From Solen grandis (Eukaryota > Mollusca > Bivalvia > Adapedonta > Solenidae): a stretch of 64,000 nt of DNA. A program made the position numbers and the translations under genes. The stretch is from NCBI GenBank assembly GCA_021229015.1, contig CM037782.1, forward strand, positions 35,742,038-35,806,037. Direction: 5' to 3'. Below, piece by piece: positions 40,801 to 55,800 of the stretch. Within the stretch, counting starts at the first letter, position 1; each line of letters opens with the position of its first letter. The notes below the pieces were generated by a model. That model was not told where the DNA came from, searched no databases, and saw only the letters and a program-made list of their open reading frames with translations.

Positions 40801-43800
40801 GGCCATAGTTTTGGCCCAATCTTCATGAAATATGGTCAGGGTGTTTGTCTACATGATATCTTGGATGAGTTCAAAAATGGGTCATGTGGGATCAAAAACT
40901 AGGTCACCAGGTTAAATCTAAGAAAAACCTTGTGAACTCTCTAGAGGCCACAGTTTTAGCCCAATCTTCAATATATTGGTCAGGATGTTTGTCTAATTGA
41001 TATATTGGATGAGTTTGAAAATGAGTCACATGAGGTCAAAAACTAGGTCACCAGGTCAAATCTTAGAAAAATCTTGTGAACACTCTACAGGCCACAGTTT
41101 TGTCTTAGTCTTCATTAAACTTGATATGAATGATGACTGCATGAATTCCCAGTTGAGTGCAAATTCAGGTATCAATATGTAGGTCACTTAGTCAAATGTT
41201 AGAAAAACACTTTAGATGCCAGATTTTTTGTCATTATGCCTAACACAGCCATCTTACTCAGGTGAGCGACACAGGGCCATCTTGGCCCTCTTTTTTACCT
41301 TTCCGCCATTTTCCATTTTTACCTTTTGTTTCATGTAAAAAAGACAATTAAAAAAAAAAATTGCGACCTATCGACCCTCTTTCTTATTTGCTGGAGACCA
41401 GCAACGTAACTTTTTTTTCTTTTTTTTTTATTGCCTAATAGCTCTTCTGATTAATGGTTCTTGTTCAAATCATTTTCAGGAGTTGAGCCAATACATTTGT
41501 AAGCTGGGATCAGGTCTTACACTACTAGAGGAATTTCTAAATGCTACACAGTATGTTGTAAAGCACAACAAAAGCAGCTTTAAAATCCTGAAAGATGCTG
41601 GAGTTTTGGAAATGATATCAGGTAATCTACAAATCTTAATTCTTCTTAACAATGTGATATACTTTGGTCATACTTTTTGATGATCTGTGATGCCATTCTA
41701 ACCTGTATATTATATAGGCAAATATTTCTAGAAAAGCAACAGTGATTCATTGTTCTGGGAACATTTGAATGCAAATCCTGATCTCTGAAAAATTTGGACA
41801 GTTTATTTTTATTCTCTGACCATATTCAACAATATCAAAATACTTAAACAAGTATGAGTAGTCCAAAAAGAACAAAAGTTTAATGTAGTCATCAAAGTGT
41901 CGGACTCATGCAAAAATATGAAAATAATTACCAATATAAAAGAAGATAATAAATTGCTGACAAATAGGGGATATATAACTGGTTGGTCATCAAATAATGT
42001 ATTAATTAAGCCCTCACAAATATTTATCATACTGGAATCACCGTTTTGGTTGGTTGGTCAATTTTAAGTATTGATGTAACTTGACAATGTTTCGAGTATG
42101 GCACCATCAGGTTAAAAGTGACTGCTTTTGAGATTTCACGGTGTTTTTTTTATACTTTAGAATTTGTAAAATGTGAATGGCCATGGATAGGTTTGAAAAC
42201 TTTTAAAATAAATAGTAAATGGCTACATCTATGGGCAGTGATTCAGATTGGACCCACTTTCCTTAGGACAGTTGTCCTAAATGGTCATTTTTCTTTAAGT
42301 CATTTGTCCTAAATTACAAGAAAAACTTCGGACAATTCTGTTAAAGCAAAATGATTTATGAGACATTAATGACACGTTCAAGTTTACTTTATTTATTTAT
42401 ATTCTTTTTGCTTTGAAATGTATCATTCAATATTGTTTCAAAACTTCAGTCAGTTAAATAATTTCCTAAGTAAATATGTTGTTATGACTATCTTTGATAC
42501 CTTGTTCACTCATAGGAATGAAATAATTGTTATTCAAGGTAGTATCTGGAGGGATGCATTTCTTCAGCATGAAATTAGTTTGTCACAAAAGAGAACCCAC
42601 CCAGCCCTTAAGCATAAAAAATCTTACAAATAAAAGCAAAAAAAAATATCTTTTTAATTTTAATTTCTCAAGAAAACAGCAGGTAATAATAAATTATTTA
42701 ACTTTAAATGGAAATGTGAGATCATTCATACTTCTGGGATTTTGAAGATGATGAGTGAGAGAAAGATTGGACATATAAGGATATTTTGATTGTTTATCAA
42801 ATTAAATAAACATAGAATTGTAATTTATATGACTTTCTATCTAATCAAATTCTACGGCAAAATAAAATCCGAAAAATCAGACTCGTCAGAATGATTTTCC
42901 ATTCTGCGACAGTTGTGTTCTTATAAATACGATCTAATTTAAAATTGCTGACAAATGAATTACAAGTATATATATATTTTATTCCCCCAATAATAGATCG
43001 ACATCCTTTGATTCCTTATCTACTCTTTGTTTTTCAATCATCATTAACAGTTTCTTGCCGACATTTTATAACGGCCTGTTTATTTCTTAGAAGACTCGCT
43101 GATTTCCGGTTTAGACAATCAAATGACAGCATCTTGTGGCACGTGATTTATGGTATCTGACAATGCTATTGGTTCTATTTATAGACAGACGCACGAGAAG
43201 AATGAATTTGCATTGGTAATTTTCCACTGGATAGAACTTGAATAGCATGAAGAAAAGAAAACGAAACCTGACATGCATCATTCTATTTATTTAGTCATAT
43301 TCCTGATTTTATTGATTGATATATGTATTTAATTTTAAAGAATTATGTAATTATGAAAAAGAAAGATACTTATACGTAAAAAACTGTGGAAAATATCGAT
43401 CTTTCCGGAGGTCGAAATTCTCACAACGTACGAGTCCTATTAACACGCATACGAACCGGTGACCCCATGTATCAAAAATCGTTTCTAATGTAATTATTTT
43501 CAGAACAAATACATTTTTTATATAGATTGTAATTTGATTAAAGTTTCAACAGCAACAATGCTATTTAGTCTTTTTTGCCGATAAGGAACTTTTATGCTGT
43601 TAAATACCGACTGCGTCAATTCGAGTCTCCATGAAGTAACGGGTATTTGAGTCAAAATGTAACAGGTAAATGCGTCAGATGAGTCTCTATGAAGTAAAGG
43701 ATTAATTGTCGAAATTTCGTCCGGTACAGACATTTGTCGGTCACATTGTCTGATGAAATGTATTTTTATCGGCCCGATGGGCGTACTGAGTTTATTTTTT

Positions 43801-46800
43801 CCGGTCATCTGTAGCTTTTATAGGCCCTGGACCGAAGGGCCGATCCAATCTGAATCTCTGATGGGTATTATAGTTTTAGAATGTAGCTAGTGTTAGTTAG
43901 ACTAATAATTAGGTCATCAAATTAGCCATTTAGGACAGGTCGTCTGTCACTGCCCTTTTGATCTACATTTCTACAGTAATATTTTGACTAGCAAATCATA
44001 AAAATGACCAAACAGTACAAAAAAATAACAAAGGTTTTCAAATTTTATTGTGTTATAATATCATAAATTTCACAACCTTTAAATTCATAGTACATTCTGT
44101 ATATGAAATAACAGTTTAAAGCAGCTTGTTTGCAGATGTTTGGTAGAAATTTATAAAATAATTTTCTACTCCCCTTCATTAATCATGGTGAAGTCTTTAT
44201 TTCCTGAATAAGAATAAGGTATCTTAGAAGCAGGTGCTTGCGGTACCAAGTGACATGGTCAGCAACATGGCATCTTCACCAGTTCATGGTAGCGACTTTG
44301 TAAGTTCAGCCTATGATGTTAGTGCATGTGCAAAGAGTGAATGTGATCAGCCAAGTGACGATAAATGAACATAAAAAAAAAATAAAAACAGATTTTGTAA
44401 TTCGAACGGTGTTGCCTGTGTTGGGGAAATCAACAATTTTTTTGCCCCCAAAATGATTTTGGGAGGCGAATAGTAATCACACTGTCAGTATGTTCGTCCG
44501 TACGTCTGTCTGTCCCACTTCGTGACTGCTCTGACTGTAACTCCTACATGCATAAGTGGATTTTGAAGTAACCTTGTACTAGCTGGTAGAAATGTTTACC
44601 ACATTGAGATAATGTGTCCTGATTAAGACTCAGGTTCGTATCTCAAAAGTAAAAGTCACAATCTGGGGTGAAAGGTCAAAAAGGGGAACATTGTTGATCG
44701 TGTCTGGGCTCTAACTCCATCATGCATGGATGGATTTGAAGTAACAAATGTTCTTCTAGAGAAGATGATGTATCTTGCACAAGACCCAGGTCTGTAGTTC
44801 AAAAGTCAAGGTCACAATCACAGGTCAAAGGTTGAAAAGTGGCACTTTTTTCTGTGTCTGTGCTCTTAATGATGTTTTACATGTAACGATTTTGAAATAA
44901 CTTAGCACAAATAAGCACATGCAAGATCTGTCTGGGGTCCCTCAGACATTGACACACCATGTGACCTTAGATGATATATCACTATGGCAACAGTCAATTG
45001 TTGAACACTTAATGCCTTCTGACATCAAATACTTAATCTTTCATATGTGTTTATGATTTAGTGTGTAGTTATGCTATCCAGAGAAGTGTTTGCTGTCATT
45101 TGATTTAGTTTTTGGATGGTTTAGATGGACTCTTATGTATTACTAACCACACAGATTTTCATACCGTAGTTCTCATTGATTCCTTTTAGAAGTAGCATAT
45201 ATATAACAATTATTGCATATAAATGTCAAAGGAATGAGGCTCCGGTCACTCTCAAGCACAAGTAAATAACCTTATGTAACCAAGTAAAATTCTGCTGCCC
45301 TGAGCTGGAATCGAACGCGGGACCATCAGTATGCAAATCGGACACTGCCTCATCGCCACAAAAGCTAGCTCTATGGCAAGATAGTACAAGTGCCATTTTA
45401 TACCTCTACTACACTTATGAGTTCAAAAATTGAAATTTACTTTTCCAAAATAATACTATGAGTCTGATTATAATATAAATGAATAGCAGATCTACATAAC
45501 ATTTATTTCTTTACAGTACTTTTGCAGGACCAATAGTCTGTGTAATGTTCTACCGAAGTAGTTATCAAACATTTTGTTGATAAATGTAATTAAACACATG
45601 TACAAAAAATGAATTGTGATACACATAAAAGAGCAACATTCAATTTTTCTTCAAGACAAGGTTGGCTTACATCACCACTTCGCCAGCTTTTACCTGCTGA
45701 TGAGAACAATGTGACATAATACTGTCTTAGATAATGATCACGTGATAAGAAAATGGTGGCACCCACTAAACATTATTTTTTTGCATATTCCAAAAGTCAA
45801 TTTTTGTTTAATTTGCAGAAAAGAGTCAAATAACATCATTTTATGACAATTTAAGCATATTTAAGAAAATGTTTTCTTAGGGTTGCAGTACCCTTAAATG
45901 TAAATTTTCCAGTTGTTAAAAGATTGTCCTTAAAATGATGTAAGAGAGAAATAAGTTAAATGTTAACATTGTGTCTCTTTGTTTTCAGACATTTTTGCGA
46001 AGATAATAGCCAGGTTGACAAGAGATGGTTTCTCAGATGGACTTCAAACAGTTGTGGAAATAGCTATTGAAACGGCTAATGTAACTATATATTATCAAGT
46101 TTATTGATGCTGTTGTAAAAATATTATGTAAATTAACACACCAATGGCTTTATGGAATTAATTAGATGATTAAATACATAATTCCTATGTTTACCAATTA
46201 AAATTGCCTGCAGTTTTAGTTTAAAATCACAAATTGCATTCGGGGTGTTTGGGGTATTTACAATGTTTGCTGCCGGACATATACATGTATATGTATCTAA
46301 ACATTGCAGTATCTCTGGCTTCAAGGTCACTGTAACTTAAAATAGAAATGACTTACCACACATGTTACATAGGGGGCATCTGTAGTTTAGAGGTTATAGT
46401 CACTGTCTCTCTATCACTTAGGCCCTCACTGCTGTTTGAATGCCAGTCTGATCACTCAGATATTTTATGTGAGGAAGTCTAACACAACTGGCTTGCAGCA
46501 GGTCCATGGTTCTACCTGGGTGTCCTTCATACCTGAAATAATGTGCCTTAGAGGTCCCTCAGGGCCTTGAACCTGCTTCTGTACTTAATGGGTAGATCCA
46601 TAATTGCATGATTAACAAAGGATTAGTTACATTTCCACACCAAACAAGGATATAACAAGAGTCCACATGGCAATGTTAGTGGGTAATGTCTATTGTAACC
46701 AGATTAAAAGCTCACCACTTTGATCTATCCATTGAGCTTGCAGTATAACTGAAATACATGTTGCAGTGAAGTGAAGCTTAAGAATAGGATTTCGAAAATT

Positions 46801-49800
46801 GCTTGTCATTGAGTTGTACACAATTTGTATGTGATATACTTTGAGTCAGTAAATCTGATTTGGACCCTTTTGCTGGAATCCGTCATGTAACTCCAGTCTT
46901 TCGTCATCAGCAATTGCTTGTGAACATTCCATAGGCCACATTATTGGCTCAAACTTAATGAGACTTGGTTGGAATGTTCTTTAATGCATTCAAAATTGAG
47001 CCATATGAGGTAAAAAAAAAATAGGACACTAAGTCAAATATTAGAAAATCTTAGAAAAGCATCATTAACACTCGGGGGCCTCACTTTAAGCCAAACCATC
47101 ATTGAACATGTTTGTCTACCTAAAATCTCATATGATTTCAAAATTTGGTCACATGGTGTCAAAAAGTTGGGTGATAAAAACATATTCAGTAATCATTGTG
47201 ACTACTCAAGATACAACATTTTTAGGGCAAATCTCAGACAAACCTTGTTAATACTCTAGATGCCCCATTTTTTGCTTAATATTCATAAATAATACCGGTA
47301 AAAAATAACATCATAATTCCTTTAACATCAATCTTACACAGGTGAGTGACACTGGGCCATCTTGCCCCTCTTGTTTTCTGATAGTTATTTGATTTTGTGA
47401 TGGAACGATTACATAGAACTCTCACTGTAGTCTTAGTGCAACATGTTTATTCATTCTTTGAAGAATGTTAGTAATCAGAAAGTAAATTCCTCTGTTTACA
47501 TTTTACTTAATTGAAGTTTCTTTTTTATAGGTTTTTGCAGATGTGAATCCAAGTGGTAGGGTGTTTTTTATCCAGTTACCTGGTTTTATTTTTATGCTTT
47601 GAACCTATATTCTTTCATTCATTTTGCATAAGTTAATTCTTAACTTCTTATAGAAAGACTCAATTATAAATCAATGCATCATTCAATTTACAGACTAAGT
47701 TTTTTAATTTAGATATAAACAATTGATTGTGAAATAACAATGACATATTTTTTAAAAGGTGCTGGCTGTGAATCATGTAACAGGACAGTTTAGTAAATAC
47801 TTGTATTTTGATATGGATATGTTACAGTACTGATCTCATACAATGAATTAGGTTTCACATTTGGTCTCAACTCTGGTTCTTTTTAGACTAAGTCAAACGA
47901 GAACAGTTTCTTTTCATTTGACAAAATAGATGTCAAATAATGAAGAAAAAAACAAAAACGTTTGTTTGAAGAAGGATTTTTTTTCCTGACAGTTGATATG
48001 AATGTTAGTCATCTTTATGAAATAAATTGAATTTAAGACTACAGTCAGACTTGATTTAAGGGACACCCTACAGTGGAATACCAAAAAGGGATCCTGAATA
48101 AAATTTATTTCATAAATTACCCATGGTTTGGACACTCATTATACTTAAGTGCAGTAGAACATCTATGTGTCAATTTTTTATGAATCAAATTTCGCGCTAT
48201 GTTGGAAGTTTAAAGAATGTCCCAACATTTCCATTATATATTCATAAGAAATGTCAGAGGTGTTTTTGCAATCCATAAATAATAATTTGAATACATTTGA
48301 CCATAAATAAGTCGAAGCCCTTTGCCTGTTTTCACAACTTCCATTACGGGATAATATTTTTCACCCCTTTATGCTGCCACTATGAAATTGATGTTTTCCT
48401 GTGCGACAGGTACATATTACACAAAAGTTGCATATTCTTCATAGACTTTTTCTGTGTGTGAAGACCAGGCTTGAATTTTAATCATCATTTGAATATAAAC
48501 TCCCATGAAATCATATGAATTTGTTTCTGTCATGGATACTTTCGCTGATCGAGACGTGTTGGTTAGCGAAGGACCTGGTACCCAACTCGGACATCTTGGA
48601 TATCAAAAACTTTCATTAATTATTAATTCTGTACTCAATATCCATCTTGTATTTGAAATTATTTACATCAGCAATGTTTTGTTTGCATATCTGCTTGAAA
48701 ATATATATTTTCCCTTTTTAGAAAGGAACATATTTGTTTTGAACATACCTGAAAACAACAATATTTGTTGCATATAATAAATGCACATTTCAGCAGTTGG
48801 ACCGTTAATATTGCCCCATACATAAGTCAAAGTCCTGATGTCTTGAACGTTTTAGGTAAATCCCTTTAACATTCACTTACAAAATTAAAAACCCTTTTAT
48901 TTAAACCTTAAGAAAAGTTTAAAAATTAGGAAAGAATCACTATTTGAACATGGTTCACACAGGTCTTGAAACCGCTTGAATTTGATGTTTGTCTTGAAAA
49001 ACTCTTGAAAATCACATTTTGCTTATAAACCTTGAAAAACCCTTAAAATTAACTGAAAGGTCTTGAAAAGCATTTGAATTTGAAATTTCAATATTGATCA
49101 TAAAAAGGTGCCTATCATGTTTTTCAATAATCAAGGTTCATCCCTTTTATGCCTTAAAATTTAAAGCATAAGTAGTGGTAAGTTCTTAATTTTAAATTTT
49201 ATGGCCTTAAAAAAACCCTTGAAAACCCTTAAATTTTGCTTCAGCAAATTTGTATGAACCATGTTAAAGTAAATCTTGAAATATATTTAATTAAAAATTT
49301 GATATAACATTTTAGAGGTCAAGTTTACATTTCCCGTGTCGTAACAACTGAAGTTAATATAAATACATTAAAAAACATCATACTGAAAAAAAAAAGAGTA
49401 AATATATAAATTTCAATAGAGAATATCTTGCAACTATTGTCATCAATCTGTCCAGTGCCAATATGCATAAAACATTGATTATTTTTAAAAAAGATGCGTC
49501 TAGACAAGTGGGCAAGAGGTCAGCTTTCTTCATACACAAAATTATGTATAAGGAGAGGTAGCAAACGGGTTAATGTATTTTAGGGAAAGAGTGGAAATTC
49601 TAGGTGGAAGCAATGCAGAGTGACAATCTGACAAATAATTCTGTAAAGGCAATCATAAAGATAATTGACACACATCAGTAAGTGGTAAATTTTGCCCTTA
49701 AGCAAGCTGAAATAAGGAATATGTTGCTGAATACACATAAATTTAAGAGGGTTGCCATGGTTATTTAGTGTTCTATGCTTGGAGTAAAACAAAATTTGCT

Positions 49801-52800
49801 TAATAAATCAAGCTTATTCAGAGTATGCATTTCTCTGAAAATAAAGTAGTTATTTAAACGGGAAAAAATCGCTGTAAGGATGAGGGCGCTGAAGCAAATT
49901 TGACTGTAATTTGTTTTCTAGTATTTATTTCTAAACCTAAGCATGCCTGTTGCTCTTTTACTTTGTTAACTGGGGGTCTATACTTGCATTTATGTGCATG
50001 NNNNNNNNNNNNNNNNNNNNNNNNNNNNNNNNNNNNNNNNNNNNNNNNNNNNNNNNNNNNNNNNNNNNNNNNNNNNNNNNNNNNNNNNNNNNNNNNNNNN
50101 TCATGTGCAATCCCCGCCACTTTCAAATTTATATGTAGATGTACTTGAATCAAAGTGAAATATTGTAATAATACTAAGAGGTGTACAAAAACAACATATA
50201 TTCACCAGTGTAAGGGACATTGCTACTGGAAATAGAACTGTAATTGTGGATAATAACTCAGTCATTGATTGATATATTGCAGTGAAAGAAAATGTTCTTA
50301 CTTTTTTGCTCACCTGATCACAAAGTGCTTAAGGTGAGCTATTGTGGTCAGTCAGTGTCCATCATATGTCCGTCGGTCTGGATGTGCTCACATATAGATA
50401 CTTAGGTTCTATAGGAACAAAAGGTAACAATAAATTTCCTTTGAAATCATTCATTCTCTTTGCTCTTATGTGGCTATAATTGGCTCTGATGTGGCTAGAG
50501 AGAACAAAAGATTAGTCACATGTATATGTATACATGAGAACATTCGGACGGATGTCTGTCAACATTTTCTTATGTACATTCTAGCTTATTCATTTCTTAA
50601 TCTTCATTGAACTTAATGACAATGTTTATAACCATAATCTCTCAGCCAAGTTCTATTATGGCTGATATCCGCACAAAGGTCAGGAGTTATGGCCCTTAAA
50701 CTATAAAAAATCCCAGTTTTTACTGTACACTCTAGCATCTTCATGTCTTAAGCAATCTTCTTTATACTTCATGACGATATTTATAGTTTTTATCTCTTGG
50801 TTGAGTTTGATTAGGGTTGATATCGGCCAATTCAGTCAGAAGTTATGGCCCATGTATAGACTTACATAAGAAAACTCTTGAACAATTTTCTTGTGCCTTG
50901 AGTTAAGATATTTGATGTGTAACATGGCCTAGTGGTCCTCTTCCAAGTTTGTTGAAATTATGGCCCTGGGGTCAAAATTGGCCCAGCCCAAGAAATCACT
51001 AAGTCCTTATTTTAAGTAGACTAGTAGGATTTAAAAAAAAAATTGTTACAATAAGCTCTAAGGCTTAGATATGTGGTGTCTGTCATTGTTTGTGGTCCTT
51101 TACCAAGTTTGTTTAAATCATATGGCCCTTGGGTCAAAATTGGCCATGCCCAATGTTCACTTGTTTTTTACATAGGTTTATATAGGGAGCTTTTATCTTC
51201 AATGTTGGAGTACATTTTGATTGTGAAATTTAACTTTGACCATGGATGACCTTGATCATGACTCAGTGACCTACTTTTGACATTTTAAGCTATTGCCTTC
51301 AAATTTGAACCAATTGTACAGTTTTGTATGTGGCATTGAAATTTGACATTGACCATGACTCTTTTACCTACTTTGTATTTTTAAGCTATGTCCTTGAAAT
51401 ATGCCCCAAAGGAACTTTTTGATGTCTGAAATTGAAATGATCTTGCCTTATTTATTGATGTATGGATTATGTATTCAGTATGACTATGCTACAATAAAGT
51501 AATTTGCACAGACAATCAAAGCAATGTTTCTCGGGTGAGCGCCTTCAGGGCCATCATGGCCTTCTTATTTCATTAAACAAAAAAGTTTTATGTACATTTA
51601 TTGATCATTATAAATCTAAATACATAACCATGACGTATGTTTTATATTATACAAAAAATAAAGTGAGCACATTTCTAAATCATATGATAAATTGCATTAC
51701 AGTGTATATATGTACAGGGATAGGGATGTTCCGTTTCAAATCTCTTGGCTTTTATTAGATTACAGTGATTTTTAATGGATACATGATTATTGTTTTGTAA
51801 ATGTTAGTTTGTCTATCTGTCGGTAGACCACTTTGTTTCTGATCAGTATCAAGAGTAGAGGCTTTTGGGTCATGACTAGTTTATAACCTCTATTGATTTT
51901 AGGGTCACAAGGTCAATTTCTCAAACTTGATATTGTTTTTGTTCATGACTTGTAGATTGCCCCATTTTGGGGTTTGCTTGGTCAATGTAAACATAATTTC
52001 TAATTAATAACTTGAGAATACTAGAGTTTAAATTGCTCAATCTTGATTTGGTGTTTGATTATAATTAGCCGATGGCCCCTATTGATTTTTGGTTAGCTAG
52101 GTCACATGTTAAGGTCATAATGAATTTGATTGTGAAAACTATTTCAGATTGATAACAAGAGAATGCTTATAAAGCCCACATTTCTTAAAATCAAAATGGT
52201 GCTGGAACATGACTAGTAGATAGCCACTATAAAGTTTGGGTCAGCTAGGTCAAAGGGCCAGGTTAAAGTAACCTTGAATGTGAAAATTGTTTCTGATCAG
52301 TATTTAGAGAATGCTTGAGTCCCCATTCCTCAAACTTAATAGGGAGTTGTGTCATATGTAGAAAATGATCCAGGGTTTTCCTTGACGCAGAAATCCTGCG
52401 TCATTGTCGCATTTTTTCACCAAATGACCCCCAAAATAAATTCTTATGCATCCAAGTGGACGCAAATGTGCTCGGACATTCAGTCTGTTTACATCTCGAT
52501 TTTCTGAAAATCTATTTTCACTTTTAGGTCGACTGGTATGCCTTTTTTTAAGATTCCTATCGCTTACACAGCCAACATAATGAAAACCAGTCTGTAGTAA
52601 GACCAGTTTACATTTTATCAAGCCCTTTTCTTTAGATTGATTATCACGACAAAGTTCCAGTCTGATTTAAGACTGTGTTTCATACATTTTAATTTTATTT
52701 CAACAAACCAAAAGCGCTTCTGCATCGAAGATTGTTTTAAACGAAAACTTGGTTTCGGACAGCCGATATCCTAAACAAAGGAGGCAAATTCAATTTTTGT

Positions 52801-55800
52801 AAACTTTAGGAAGATTTTGTAGATGATAACATTATCAGACAAATACTTGATAATTCAGAGTTCATGAAGCGACACATAGCGATGCCTAGCGCTTCGCCGC
52901 TTGTCTTTAAGTTAGTAAAATAAGCTGTCCGTCTGCAAATTCTAAATGCATCGAACACTATTTAGCAACTCTAAATCATTTAATGCATTACCCATGAATA
53001 TAACAGGGCACTACTACGATTTATTTTTATTTCTAAAAATATGTATATATTTTTTATATGAATAAGGCTTAAAGCTTACCAACGTAAAAACATGTGAGAA
53101 ATTATTTCGTTTTTTTTTTTCATTTATGGATTCTTATCAAAAACAATACAATATGACATGTTTGAGTGCATAATGAGCTAAATCCCTTAATTTTATCAAT
53201 ATTTGGTAGTTTTTTAATGGATGACCCCCAAAAATTTAGTATGACCCCCATTTATGAAAGTAAGGGGGTCAAAATGACCCTCATCTCTGGAAGAGGGGGG
53301 AAAACCCTGATGATCCCTGTTGATTTTAAGGTTGAAGGTCAAGGTCACAAAGACTGAATGTGAAAATCGTTTCCAATCAATGTTTTGAAAAATGCCTGAT
53401 CCTACAATCCTTAAACTTGATAGGGTGTCATGACTAGTAGATGGCCCCTATTAATTTTGGGATCATTTGGTCAAAAGTCAGGTTAAAGTGATCTTTTGAA
53501 AACTGTTTCCCTATGATAAATTGAGAATTCCTCAAACTTAAGAGGGAATTTGTTATAAGTACATAATCCCTGTCAATTTTTGAGTCACTTTGTCAAAGGT
53601 AAACCCAGATAAGTCCAAAAGTTTTTGTTTTTTTTTAAATTTTGCTCCTAATTTCAGTGAACTTAAATATTTAGAAATGTTGTTATCCTTATTGACCCAT
53701 CCAAAGAGGGATATGCATTGTATTGACAGTACTGGAAAAAGATATTCATCTATTACTAGTTACTTAAAAACACAGGTTTTAGAATTCATGACTTTAAAAA
53801 ATTGTTTGTTTGGTATTTAACCTTTACACATATTCAGTCTTGTTACCTCTAGCAAAATCAAGTGTCTTCCTGTCCACTTTCCCATACTTCTTGGACCTAA
53901 TGCTGCATGGGCTGCTGTCATTCCAGACAAGGATGGAGGTTAGTTTTCTTTTCTTCAAATTGTTTATTGTTGTTATTTAAACACTTACAGCATTTACAAC
54001 CTTGTTTTAATCTAATATTGAGGAAGAGGTATCAAATAGGGAATCCCTGGCAGCTACCTTGTATGGTAAAAGGTTGTGGGGAATTGCACAATAAAGATTG
54101 GTAAAAGCAAGGTCATGTTTAAAACTGTAGCTTGATAATGTTTAATCACAGCAGTATATGGTCATGTAACTAGTCCCACGTTGTTAAATGACCAGTCATG
54201 TCGATATATATGACTTCCTTTTTTGCACAATGTGATGTTAATCTTAATGTAGGTTTCCATTACTAGTTGCACTTTTGGCATAACAAACACAAGACTATCA
54301 GCTTGATTCATGATCGATTAACTGTTTGCAAGTCCCTCTATTCTGTGGTGCCAATAGATTTAAATGCTTGACCTAAAATAAACAATAAAAGATCTTTGGT
54401 TGTTTAGTTAGTGTAAGTTAGTGTGGGCTATAACTAAGTCATGGATAGCTGGATTTTCAAATAACTAGGATGTAATGTTTGCCTCAGTAAGACAAAATGT
54501 TGCGCACATGAGTTAGTCTCAAGATCTAGGTCACACTTAGAGTTGAAAGGTCATTGTGCTGAATTTGCTTGTCTGGACTATAAATAACATGGACTGCAAG
54601 ATTCCTAAATAATTTGGCAGTAAGATTTTTTCATTTATATAAAGTGATGTGAACAAAAGTTGGGTCCCTAGCTCCAAGGTCAAGATGACACTTAAGAGTT
54701 GAAAGGTCATGATGCTTGATTTGCATATCTGGGCTTAACATATCTCTGAATCAACTGATTCTCAACAAGAAATATCTTTAAAAAAGGTATTTGGCATAAG
54801 ATAAAAAACACAAAGATATGAAAGAATGTAAAATTGTTACATTATAATAACACTGGAAAGTTTTAATTGGTCTGTGATTTTAAAATAATGCTAGAAAATG
54901 TATTTGTTGCTAAATTTAAGAGATGTAATTCATATACTAGCAAAAGTAAAAAAAAAAGAAAGTGACAAAATATATAATATAAGTGAAACATAAAAAAAAA
55001 AGAAAAAAAAATTCTGTCTGTTGGATTTGATCTTGGGGCCCTTAGCTTAGCAGATGAGCACCTAACTGACTGTGCCATAGAATAGCTTATGTTAGCAATC
55101 TTATACATGAGTTTTTAAGGGTAACCATGATGTTTAATTTTTCAACTGGGTGTTTTTTATGTTTGAATTTTTCAACTGGATGTTTTTTTATGTTTAAATA
55201 GGTTGATTAAATTATTTACCAATGAACAATCATGCAGAAAGATATGCACCCTGAAACTCCCATTTTATGATGGAATATCCTAAAATAATTTAAACAAATA
55301 AAACGGGTGCTTTTTCACTCTTCGGTTGTTAACCAAGATTAGGTTGGTAACAAGAAATTAGTCAAATCCACAGCTTGCGCAAAAACAAACTTAGCAGTAA
55401 TATTTGCCTGAATCAGATGAACTGCCCCACACAAGCTACAAGATCAGGGTTGCAATATTGCTGCTAGATTTGCTTGACAGGGCTGTTATTTAGACATGGA
55501 TCACAGGATTCTCAAATTTACCTCAATGAGACAATATTACATGCACAAGTGTTGAGTCCATAGCTCCAAGGTCAAGGTCACACCTAAAGGTAAAAGGTCA
55601 TGTTGATGGATATGCTCATTTGGATCATAACTTAACTCTGGATCAAAGGATTCTCAAATTTGGCAGTAGGATTTGCCATAATAGATGATGTGTCACACAC
55701 AAGAGTTAGGTTAAAATTTTAAGGTCAAGGTCACATATTTGGCATCTAGTACCTGAAGAGTAATCAGTATAGAGTTAGACATCTTGCTGTTTAATCTTCA

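Noticed and set aside
39813..41182. A series of overlapping ~70-residue plus-strand ORFs with near-identical GSCGVKN/GHVGSKTRSP text
   Set aside because: They are translations of the ~145-bp tandem core. The period is not a multiple of three and stops break every unit, so no protein is implied.
42236..43860. Transposase gene inside the hAT-like element
   Set aside because: Only short unrelated ORFs, with no conserved catalytic or dimerisation text seen. It appears non-autonomous.
48505..48777. 90-residue plus-strand ORF
   Set aside because: AT-rich hydrophobic text with no recognisable domain, inside the SYCP2-like intron. Chance ORF.
49854..50153. ORFs reading through the N run
   Set aside because: Artefact of translating the gap.
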